Assembly (NCBI GenBank): GCA_002049455.2
Contig: KV918787.1
Coordinates: 186,001-250,000, forward strand
Source of the DNA: Porphyra umbilicalis
Lineage: Eukaryota; Rhodophyta; Bangiophyceae; Bangiales; Bangiaceae
Reading direction: 5' to 3'
Length of the DNA stretch: 64,000 nucleotides
Under the pieces are notes generated by a model, which had not been told where the DNA came from, searched no databases, and saw only the letters and a program-made list of their open reading frames with translations. The position numbers and the translations under genes are program-made. Of the stretch, positions 45,730 through 55,401 are shown in pieces; within the stretch, counting starts at the first letter, position 1; the number at the start of each line of letters is the position of its first letter.

Positions 45730-46120
45730 TCACGGAAAGTGGGATCGACTTCGCCGGATGTCGATGCCACCGTCTTCTCACAAGCGATTCACGGAGCCAG
45801 CGGCGAAAACTCTGTCCCATTGCGGCGTGGTCTTCCTGACCGAAACGTCCCCGCCCAAGTCGTACTTCCCCTCCCATTGCTGAGCCCACCGCTCCGACGG
45901 CCGCATCATTATCTTCTCGTGGTGGCTCTACGTCTACCAGGCCCATAATCGACCATGAGAAGGCGTCCTCAGTTTTGGAGAAGCTGTTGGCGACGGAACT
46001 GCGTATGGCGATACGGGCGTTACACATCAAGGACAAGATGCAGGTGAATATGGCTGACGACGGGCCATTGCTCTAGTCACCATGGAGGACGAACAGGTGT
46101 AAGACGTGGTGCTCGAAGCC

Positions 46121-46645
46121 ATGATGGATGCCGCCGACCTCGCGCTGTCCCCTACGCCGTCTTCTGGCAGGCAAGCCTTCTTTGCGCCCAATGAGGTGGT
46201 GGCGCTGTCGCCCTCCGGGCGTGCTTTCGGAGATGGCGGCTCTGTCCCTTCGGTCGTTCTTCCGTCTTCGGCGACCCCCATGGCAATGGCTCAGTGCATC
46301 TCGTTTTCAGCGAAAGACATTGATCGATCAACCCACGTCTTGACGGGTCCAGCCCACGTCGAAGCCGTCCAGGATGACGCCCGACCTTTGTCGCGTGCCG
46401 AAGTCGACAGGCCGCGGAATAGCCTGCGCAGCGGGCCCATATTCGACGTCAAAAGCTCGTATGATATTGCTTGTGTCGGGGCGAAAAAGAAACTCTGCAA
46501 ACCGCCCCAGGGCTTTGTCGCTGTCATTTTTTCCGAACATGGCGCCAAAATCATTTGTTCCCCCGATAGATGCGCTTCTGCATGTAATGCCATCGTCCGA
46601 AAAACGGCGGTTGCAGGGAACAAGGTTGTAGACTACACAACGTGA
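46121..46645 (+). CDS. Hypothetical 174-residue frame (left arm)
   Basis: ATG-started frame mirrored at 49957-50481. An antisense frame of 106 codons overlaps it (46328-46648 minus, starting MSRCVVYNLVPCNRR). I cannot tell which, if either, is coding. Confidence 0.25.
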   Translation: MMDAADLALSPTPSSGRQAFFAPNEVVALSPSGRAFGDGGSVPSVVLPSSATPMAMAQCISFSAKDIDRSTHVLTGPAHVEAVQDDARPLSRAEVDRPRNSLRSGPIFDVKSSYDIACVGAKKKLCKPPQGFVAVIFSEHGAKIICSPDRCASACNAIVRKTAVAGNKVVDYTT

Positions 46646-46892
46646 CATAGAAATGCGACTGGATTGGCTGATGATTCGGCGGCGGGAAAATTGTTGGCTT
46701 CAATCTGTTGCTAGCCTTCGCGCAAGCCCATCATGGTTGACAAGAAAGAAGTTTTCTTCTGGGAGGCTGTTCATTAATATATTCATGAATGCAAGGCAAG
46801 TGTAACTTTTGCATTAATCTTTCGTCTTATATATACATATTTTTTTGACGGTCACAAGTCCGCCATACACGGCAATGTCATCTGCGGAAGAC

Positions 46893-49709
46893 GCCATTTG
46901 AGGAGCAGCGGCGTCTTAGCGGCTTCAAGGCGCTAGTGCGAAAGGAGCTGCCGTGGGTGGGGAAGAACTCTGACCTGAACCCCAGCGAGACCGCGTGGGC
47001 CGAGCTGGGGAGCCCCCTACATGCGCGACCGACGGCCCCGAAAAACAAAAACGGAGTCGTTTGGTGAGCTGTAGGAAGGGTGGGCAGCCATAACCGGTTT
47101 GTATTTCGAGGACCCAGAGGACGGTATGCCCCTGGCGTGTCGGTGCAGTGAGAACGGCTTGTGGTGCCAGCACCAAGTAAGGGGGAATCTCTTGCAGCGC
47201 CAGCGGCTTATGCGAGATGATCAACATACTCTTGAAAAGTGTTGGATCGAGGCGGACGAATAACATTGCTGACGAACTGTACGACACTTGGATTTCGTCC
47301 AGTTCCGCCGCGCGGGCCGCTGCGTACTCTGGATTGTTGAAGGCCTCTGCTGGCGCGGCATCCCACGGCGCAGCGGGCTCAGAACCGTCGTGAAAAGCAT
47401 ATATGCTATTTCCTGCTGTGAGTCGCTTGATGGCCAGTGCTCCTGTTTGAAGAAATTAAAATCCTATGCAAAAAACAGATCCAATCCCCTTGAAAAAGTC
47501 TCGGAAACCATCGAATGCGAGGTCCTTGCTTGATGCTGCTCCGGTAAACAGGCATCGTACTGCACTCCCTACTTAACGCATGCAAGCAGCGCCATAAAGG
47601 CTTATCCGCGTTTCTCTCTTTTTAGCAGTGTGACTCCACATGCCGCGTCTCTCTTTCTATTGCTGACCTCCTCCTAAAGCCGATTGTAGAGTGGGTGCAA
47701 TCATCATGCAGCGTGCGTGGACCAATCGAAATGCCGAAATCCGGACACAGTACTTACAGCTGTGGCCGACATGACACTACTGCCTGGAAACGCACATCAG
47801 CATCTGAAAACAACCCAAGAAATACCACGATCTCTCCAGAATTTCCACATCTGGCCCCACAGTGCTTCCAGGAAGCGTCTAGGCTAATCTGAAGAAAATC
47901 TCCAATTCTCTCGACTCGGGCGCAGACGCCTTGCAACCTTTCAGCCGGAAAACACCTCCGGTTGGTCGGCAAAAACGTAATGAATACATTATGTTAAATT
48001 ATATCAACGTAAGATTGATCCATGATCAGTGCATGGACCACTGCACTATTTCATCTTTGATCGACATACTTTCCATTGAATTACTTGGCTGCCTTACCGG
48101 GATCTTGTGGAGAGCAGACATGGACGGCACGGCCGCCTCGGCCAACGACTGTTGCCAGTCCCCTGACTTTGACTGACAAGGAAGAGTGCGTAGGGCCTGT
48201 CGATGGCGGTAGCGCAGACGACCGACTTGCTGAAGCAGCGGCCGAGACTGCCACAGTGCTGCCGACCAATGGCGAAGCAACAGTTACGGGTGTTGCGGTC
48301 GAGGGTGACGCGGTCCCGAATGCGGCCGACGGCTCATACGGGCGCGGCACGGACTGGTGAAGCGCAGCGCATTAAGAGGGCGCAAGTGTAGCGAACAGTC
48401 TCGGCGTATGCCACCTCGGAAAAATGGTCCAAAGAAATGTATTAAAAAAACATATCATAAAGAAGCCACGATGCAAATGATCCCGTGCAAGAGCTCCAGT
48501 TTGCTTTGCGAACACAGCCCATCCTCGCCCAGTTGGCTCGCCGCAACCCCCACCCCTCCCGCTCTGCCGCAAACGTCAGCTGCGGCCGCGCCCCTAGCCA
48601 CACCGGGCGGCGGCGACGCCACCCGTCCAATCGCCTGGGGCCGTCCTCCCCCCCCGAGACCCCCCCCCCCTCCACTCGACGCAGAGGCCGCGCGGATTCA
48701 ACAGGAAATAACGGCGGGCGGCGAGGAGGGCGACGCAGGGGCTCCCCACCGCCCGCCGCTCGCTGGGCAGAGATAGTACATGGCACAGCGGCTCGCTCAC
48801 CTGCCCGCGCGCCCGCGAGGGAGGCGCGGCCGACCAGACCATCGGGCCCCAATGGACAACATGTGCTGATGACTACGGCCACGCAGGGGCACCCACGGCG
48901 GCCACATCCGCGCCAGCGGCGACCACGAAGCCCGTACCTGCGCCGACTGCGGCAAGATTCCCGCTTGTGTCCTCACCGCCGCAGTCGCGGCCGCCGCACG
49001 TGGTGCCTTGCAGCTTGCAACCAGTCGACGAAGCTGCGTCAACGGCGACGGCGGCGCCAGCTCGGTGCGTCGCCCACCTCCACGCGGTGACCGTCCGTCG
49101 GCCGCCTCGCTGTGGGGGGGGGACCCGCGCGGTGGCCGCATCGGCCAAAGGCGGCGTCAGGCCGCGCCTGGCAAACGCAGCCACAACGGGGGCGGCGAGT
49201 GGCTTGCCCTTCATGGCAGCATGATGCTGCACTCCGCTACGCACGCGAACAGCACTTTCATGAACCATGATCATACGTGGAAATGCAACGAGAAGCGAAA
49301 CGAGCTTATCACAGTCTTGTAGCAGAGTAAAGATAGGCAATCCACACTTGACACAATCATCCAAAGAAGCGCTCAATCTTTGAAAGTCATCATACACGTG
49401 AGGGCACGCACAATCAACTTTGGTCATTGTGACCCTTACAGCTGATGACTAGGCTGAACTCCGACCAAATCTTGTGTCTGACCGAGAGCGGCGCTGGGTG
49501 GAAGGCAAGCATGTGCTGGGAGAAAAGCGTACCGTTCTGCTGCATATTATTGATAGCCGTACGTCAGTGAGAGCACTTTCCACCGACCCCAGGCAGCACA
49601 ATCACTCCATTGTAGAGTCACTGGCCTTCCGACCACCTCGACGACTGGAGGGAGGTGCCGCCACCGGGCCCCCACCGCTCGCTGAAGCAGCCGCTGCTCC
49701 TCGAGTGGG
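46893..49709. other. Unique spacer at the centre of the palindrome
   Basis: 2.8 kb not shared between the arms. The left part is of ordinary composition; 48490-49230 is a GC-rich island. One frame near 48100-48360 (plus) reads VDGGSADDRLAEAAAETATV to GSYGRGTDW and looks possibly coding, but has no clear start. No transposase or RNA gene seen. Confidence 0.5.
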
Positions 49710-49956
49710 GTCTTCCGCAGATGACATTGCCGTGTATGGCGGACTTGTGACCGTCAAAAAAATATGTATATATAAGACGAAAGATTAATGCAAAAGTTAC
49801 ACTTGCCTTGCATTCATGAATATATTAATGAACAGCCTCCCAGAAGAAAACTTCTTTCTTGTCAACCATGATGGGCTTGCGCGAAGGCTAGCAACAGATT
49901 GAAGCCAACAATTTTCCCGCCGCCGAATCATCAGCCAATCCAGTCGCATTTCTATG

Positions 49957-50481
49957 TCACGTTGTGTAGTCTACAACCTTGTTCCCTGCAACCGCCGTTT
50001 TTCGGACGATGGCATTACATGCAGAAGCGCATCTATCGGGGGAACAAATGATTTTGGCGCCATGTTCGGAAAAAATGACAGCGACAAAGCCCTGGGGCGG
50101 TTTGCAGAGTTTCTTTTTCGCCCCGACACAAGCAATATCATACGAGCTTTTGACGTCGAATATGGGCCCGCTGCGCAGGCTATTCCGCGGCCTGTCGACT
50201 TCGGCACGCGACAAAGGTCGGGCGTCATCCTGGACGGCTTCGACGTGGGCTGGACCCGTCAAGACGTGGGTTGATCGATCAATGTCTTTCGCTGAAAACG
50301 AGATGCACTGAGCCATTGCCATGGGGGTCGCCGAAGACGGAAGAACGACCGAAGGGACAGAGCCGCCATCTCCGAAAGCACGCCCGGAGGGCGACAGCGC
50401 CACCACCTCATTGGGCGCAAAGAAGGCTTGCCTGCCAGAAGACGGCGTAGGGGACAGCGCGAGGTCGGCGGCATCCATCAT
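49957..50481 (-). CDS. Hypothetical 174-residue frame (right arm)
   Basis: Identical mirror of 46121-46645. Confidence 0.25.
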   Translation of the reverse strand: MMDAADLALSPTPSSGRQAFFAPNEVVALSPSGRAFGDGGSVPSVVLPSSATPMAMAQCISFSAKDIDRSTHVLTGPAHVEAVQDDARPLSRAEVDRPRNSLRSGPIFDVKSSYDIACVGAKKKLCKPPQGFVAVIFSEHGAKIICSPDRCASACNAIVRKTAVAGNKVVDYTT

Positions 50482-50872
50482 GGCTTCGAGCACCACGTCT
50501 TACACCTGTTCGTCCTCCATGGTGACTAGAGCAATGGCCCGTCGTCAGCCATATTCACCTGCATCTTGTCCTTGATGTGTAACGCCCGTATCGCCATACG
50601 CAGTTCCGTCGCCAACAGCTTCTCCAAAACTGAGGACGCCTTCTCATGGTCGATTATGGGCCTGGTAGACGTAGAGCCACCACGAGAAGATAATGATGCG
50701 GCCGTCGGAGCGGTGGGCTCAGCAATGGGAGGGGAAGTACGACTTGGGCGGGGACGTTTCGGTCAGGAAGACCACGCCGCAATGGGACAGAGTTTTCGCC
50801 GCTGGCTCCGTGAATCGCTTGTGAGAAGACGGTGGCATCGACATCCGGCGAAGTCGATCCCACTTTCCGTGA

Positions 50873-51379
50873 CTATTTCCCAAGAATATCCACCACATGG
50901 GCACCAGAGTACTTCCATTTGCGGTCCCACCTCGTGTCCGGCCTAGACAGCACGAAATTTCGATTCTTCATGCGGGAAAAAAAGCCACGAACGGTCCACC
51001 AACGGCCCACGCAGTAACGGATAAACCCCGCTACGAGAGATTGTGTGTCCTGGCCACATCGTGCCCCCTCGTAGTCTGCTGGCCTCTTATTGTTTGCCTT
51101 GTCCCTCTTCACATCGCCTCTGCTTTTATCTGCGCGGGCGCTATGGGTACCATCTTTCCCCTGTCCCCACATCACTCTGTTAGTCTTTCTCACCCTAAAC
51201 ATCCGTCTGCGACCCCGTCGGCAAGCAGCGATGCTGACGCGGGCAATGTTGGGTTGACGGAAGAGCAGTATGGACCGACGAAAAGAAATGTACTGGCCAT
51301 CGAGGGCGTGAGACAGTGCAATCACTCGACAACGGGAACCAAGCACGCCCGCGCCGATACGAGAGGCCGGTGTATTCAT
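50873..51379 (-). CDS. Hypothetical 168-residue frame (right arm)
   Basis: Identical mirror of 45223-45729. Confidence 0.25.
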   Translation of the reverse strand: MNTPASRIGAGVLGSRCRVIALSHALDGQYISFRRSILLFRQPNIARVSIAACRRGRRRMFRVRKTNRVMWGQGKDGTHSARADKSRGDVKRDKANNKRPADYEGARCGQDTQSLVAGFIRYCVGRWWTVRGFFSRMKNRNFVLSRPDTRWDRKWKYSGAHVVDILGK

Positions 51380-52177
51380 ACTGAGTGAAAAATGGCCACT
51401 TGGGAACCCACCTTGCGGTGCCCCAGTCAGCGATCTGCCGTTATATTTCCAGAAAGTAACGGGCAATTAGTAGTGAACACAGGAACATAAAAATGAGCGG
51501 AGACGCAACTCCGTCCTCGTAGGATGCAGCATGGGCCGGAACAAGCCGGCGAGTGAACGGGCTCGGCCGGGAACGTGGAATTTGAGGGCCGCCATCGACA
51601 CTCGGCGATGAAGACGAGGCCCTGCGGTCGAAGCGAGTACGTCGACGCAGATCCGCAGACAACGAGGTGGTTGGCCGACTCGAGTACACACAGCGCTAAG
51701 CAAGCCACAACCTCCGACGGAAGCAAATAGCCATCCGGCACTCCTGCGCGAGGTGCCACGATATCTGCTCCACCTTTTCAGGCAGGCCAGCTATGCGGAT
51801 GCATTTGGATCGACAGGACGCAGGCCGTTGGATGTTCCGCTACACCATAGCAGGCATCTGTAGCACTTATCTGCGTGAAGCAGGAGTCTTACAATTGAGT
51901 TTGCAACAGGTTTCTGGGTGGGTTGAAAACTTGTCCAACCGATTTCTGAAATCGACCTAGTCGCACATCCCTACTGCGCGAACGCCGTGCACGCCTCGAG
52001 CCGACAAGACCTGATGCGACCTTGTGGTGGACCCATGCACAGAACCGAGCATCAACCGTAGATTGGGTAGAAAAGCACACAGAAGCCCCGTCGAGGGCCA
52101 CCACACTGCGGGGAGCGTGGCACACACGGCAGGTTGGGCAGAAACAAAAGCAGCAGGAAAAATCAATGATGGGGTCG

Positions 52178-52260
52178 TGCGCCTTCCGGGAATCGAACCC
52201 GGGTCTCGTGCGAATTGCGACATTTGGCAAGCACGCATTCTACCACTAGACCAAAGGTGC
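52178..52260 (-). tRNA. tRNA-Gly(GCC)-like, 12-nt intron (right copy 3)
   Basis: Exact mirror of 44342-44424. Confidence 0.85.
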
Positions 52261-53402
52261 TCTTTCTCATTGACCACGTGGGCGCAGGAGTCGTCGTGTA
52301 CATCCAATGGACAACGCCACACGGACAGGACCAGGAGGTGACGTGGAAGAGGACGCGAAAGCCCCTTTTAAGACCACAATCCCGCGACCTGCGTCATGTA
52401 TGGCTCGTATAAATCGAAAACGTTTATTGTAGAAGATGAAAGGGCGTGACGTCCGCCGTAGGCACCTCCGTACAATGGTCCTTCAAGAGACCCAGTTCGG
52501 TTGTGGGGTGAGCCCGAGATATATCTACTCACACGTACGCAGTGAAGAACTGTCGCAGAAGCTGCAGCCTTCTGCGATAGACTCTTGATGTGGAGAAGGT
52601 AAGAGCGCTCGCCCTAGCCCTTCTTCAAAAGTATACAGCAGCATTTCTAGCGCAGTTCGGACATATACATGGCACCTTGAGGAGCACGCAGCGCACTCAC
52701 CGGCTTCCAGGCTGACCACACGCAGACACTCACGTGCTCCTCGCTTCCACGTTCCGCACCCATCATTCATTCATTCTGCTCTTACTGAAGAGGGCATCCC
52801 GACACAATTTAGCGCCACCCCACTCCAGGATCGCACCTGTTGAAGAGGCCATCGCCATATCTGCGGCCAACAGAGCCGTCGTGGCCGCTATTGCTGTTGT
52901 CGTCTCTACCGTTCCAGTTTTCGCATCTATGGGTTCGTGCCAAAAACATCATGGGCTTTCGACCGCTGTGATACTTGCGGGAACTGTATCTTGCTTCTTC
53001 GTCGATCCGCAGAGGCACGCGCTACTCGAAACATTTTCTGCACGACTGACAGTCTGCTCGATGTCTTCCTCATTAAACGTGGGGTCCTGGCTGCTGTTAT
53101 TCCGCCTTTCGCAACAAGTAAGAGCTTTCTTGAGCTGAGTGCGCGTCCGAGGAGTACATTGCAAGAGGCTCATCGTCCGATGACCAAGCGGGCGAGCACA
53201 TGGACACCTTCGTCATGCACTCAACTTTACCACATGGGAAAGAGCCCGCTCACTGAAGCGCGCGACCGCAGCTCGCTCATCCCTTCTAGTGCTTTCCGCG
53301 TTACGAGCGCGACTACTGTGGCCGAGCTACTGGTCTGGTTCGTGCGTATCCGTGGGTTAAGTACACAGTGAGTGTGGCGCTGTGGAAGAGTAATTAGAAC
53401 CC

Positions 53403-53484
53403 GCACCTTTGGTCTAGTGGTAGAATACGTGCTTGCCAATGTCGCAATTTGCACGAGACCCGGGTTCGATTCCCGGAAGGCGCA
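53403..53484 (+). tRNA. tRNA-Gly(GCC)-like, 11-nt intron (right copy 2)
   Basis: Exact mirror of 43118-43199. Confidence 0.85.
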
Positions 53485-53696
53485 CGGTCACCCTATAACG
53501 CGTTTTGGTGTTCCTTTTATTTCGGCTCCAACCTGCCGTGCCTGACACGCACCCCGTAGGGTGGTGGCCCTCGAGGGAGCTTCCGTGAGTCGCGCACGCA
53601 GTTGAACATATTGTTACGAATCTGAACATCCGAGCTTCAACAACGCGCCCATCGTTTCCCACGCTCCCGGCCGATGCACCCCCAATATCACTCTGT

Positions 53697-54120
53697 ATGA
53701 AGACGATTGACACCGGGTCCTGGTTAGAGAAGCTGATGAAAACCTGTCTCAAGATGTCAGCGGCGCTTGCGCCGATGGCGGCGGCGACAGAGGTGAATGT
53801 CGAAGCCCTCCGGATGGCTCGCCGCCAGTCTCCCTCGTTGTCCCCCGTGCCGTACGGCAACGCCGCGCTGTCGCGGGAGCAGGAAACCGCGCTGGTTGTG
53901 CTTCCGCAGGCGTTTAGTTCTAACAAAATGCCCAGGCCCGCCCTGCAGCTGCGCGATTCGATGCTGCAGAAGTGAGGACAGAAGCTATCGTGTGCCTGGG
54001 TCCGCCGGTGGGTCACGCTTCACGGGAAGAAGCTTTGCGACGGACTGGAGGACCTTTAGGACACCCGCCACTTCACCGTGGCGGGCATCATGAGCTACGG
54101 CGTAACGCGTGTGGTCAACA
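53697..54120 (+). pseudogene. Degenerate HTH transposase-like frame (right copy)
   Basis: From the ATG at 53697 the frame reads LSREQETALVVLPQAFSSNK and ALQLRDSMLQK, meets a TGA at 53973, continues as LSCAWVRRWVTLHGKKL, meets a TAG, then continues DTRHFTVAGIMSYGVTRVVN. The order, an 'LSxEQExALV' helix then 'WVRRW...HG', resembles the paired helix-turn-helix of CENP-B/pogo-type transposases. I do not see a convincing DDE domain. After NKE the sequence GAGGTATGG would make a splice donor. Call is by pattern only. Confidence 0.35.
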
Positions 54121-54127
54121 AGGAGGT

Positions 54128-54709
54128 ATGGTCGTCACTAAGCGCATCCACATGACGGCAAAGGAGCGCACCACCAACGCGCTGGCGACGTGCCACAGCG
54201 CGGTGGCCTCGCTGCTGACGTTTATGTTCACCGACAGCAGCGTCTTGCTCAGCGTATATGGCATGAAGGCTCAGTTTGCGGAGGGGAAGGACGTAGACGT
54301 GATGTTCCGCCTCCACAACACCCCACGGACGAGCCGGCGGTCGTGGCCACGTTTTTACTGTTCGACGGACACGGACTTTCTGAACAGCGACACTTTTTCC
54401 AACGTGGTGGATCTTGTGGCCATCGAGTGGGCCGTAGTGCACTCCCCCGAGGCCTTGCTGGAGGAAGACCGCGAGCACACCTCGGAACGGCTGCCCAAGG
54501 AGGAAGTGCACCGGAGGGCGGCAGAGCGGGCCCCGTGGCGGGAGGATAAGGTCAAGAAGCGTGCCAAGAAGGACGCTGATCGGGTGTCGCGCGTGCGCCG
54601 GTCATGTGTCAAGAAAGAGCATCGGGGCGGGGGGGAGTGGCACGTGTGTGCCTGCTTCTATTTCCACTTTTTTTCCAGGGTGCAAGGGTGGTGCAACTGC
54701 CGCGGTTGA
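54128..54709 (+). CDS. Hypothetical 193-residue frame (right arm copy)
   Basis: Mirror of 41893-42474. The few substitutions between the copies cluster in the lysine-rich end (about 54500-54640). Confidence 0.3.
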   Translation: MVVTKRIHMTAKERTTNALATCHSAVASLLTFMFTDSSVLLSVYGMKAQFAEGKDVDVMFRLHNTPRTSRRSWPRFYCSTDTDFLNSDTFSNVVDLVAIEWAVVHSPEALLEEDREHTSERLPKEEVHRRAAERAPWREDKVKKRAKKDADRVSRVRRSCVKKEHRGGGEWHVCACFYFHFFSRVQGWCNCRG

Positions 54710-54981
54710 AATTGCACAACACGGTGCTTCCTGCAGCGCACCCGAACAGCTGGCTATGGCCTAGGTCCGATTGTTGCTTCCCCTTGATATCCCGGTTTTA
54801 TTATATGTTGCCTCTGTTCTTGTTACTTCTGGCTCCACATGGGGTTCAGATCGGTTCCACTTTGTTCAATTGCGTGCGTGACGCCTTGTGGTTATCCATC
54901 TAAGCAATTTTAGTACCGTTCCTATGTATTCATAGATCATATTGAGGGCGATTGGCAGAATGGTAACAAAAATTAGAATCG

Positions 54982-55063
54982 GCACCTTTGGTCTAGTGGT
55001 AGAATACGTGCTTGCCAATGTTGCAATTCGCACGAGACCCGGGTTCGATTCCCGGAAGGCGCA
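54982..55063 (+). tRNA. tRNA-Gly(GCC)-like, 11-nt intron (right copy 1)
   Basis: Exact mirror of 41539-41620. It lies about 340 bp downstream of the copper amine oxidase stop codon, facing it. Confidence 0.85.
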
Positions 55064-55401
55064 CAGTGATTGCTTTTACTTTTCATTGCTTCTTCCGTTT
55101 TTATTTTCAAGCTGCTGTGCCTGCCGCAGTCGTACCGATTTGAAATGGGGGCATCCGCTACCCGCCCAAAACGCAGCCGTGGTGTACTGTGTCAACAGAG
55201 GCGCACCTCGCTGGCTCCTGCTCGCCGCCGTGTGCATCTAGAGGTGGTCTGTACGTACCCCAGTGCGGAACGGACAGGGAGGTGAAGAGTCGTTGCCGGA
55301 GCGCGGCCGACGCATCGAGCACCACGCGTCGACTACGCGGCACCGCTAGTGCCACCCTCTGCTGCCGTACACACGCCATCTCTCCGCGCCGGCAACACCT
55401 G

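Larger units (their letters stand above)
41105..46892 (+). repeat. Left arm of a large palindrome
   Basis: Every position x pairs with 96602 minus x on the other strand. Identity is almost complete from about 41240 to 46892 and falls off outward to about 41105. It carries three tRNA-Gly-like genes, a degenerate transposase-like frame and several hypothetical frames. A weaker match (GAGGAGCAGCGG) continues to 46911 at the inner end. Confidence 0.95.

Noticed and set aside
46328-46648. Antisense frame starting MSRCVVYN as a second gene
   Set aside because: Overlaps another ATG-started frame on the opposite strand; sequence alone does not decide, so it is only noted.
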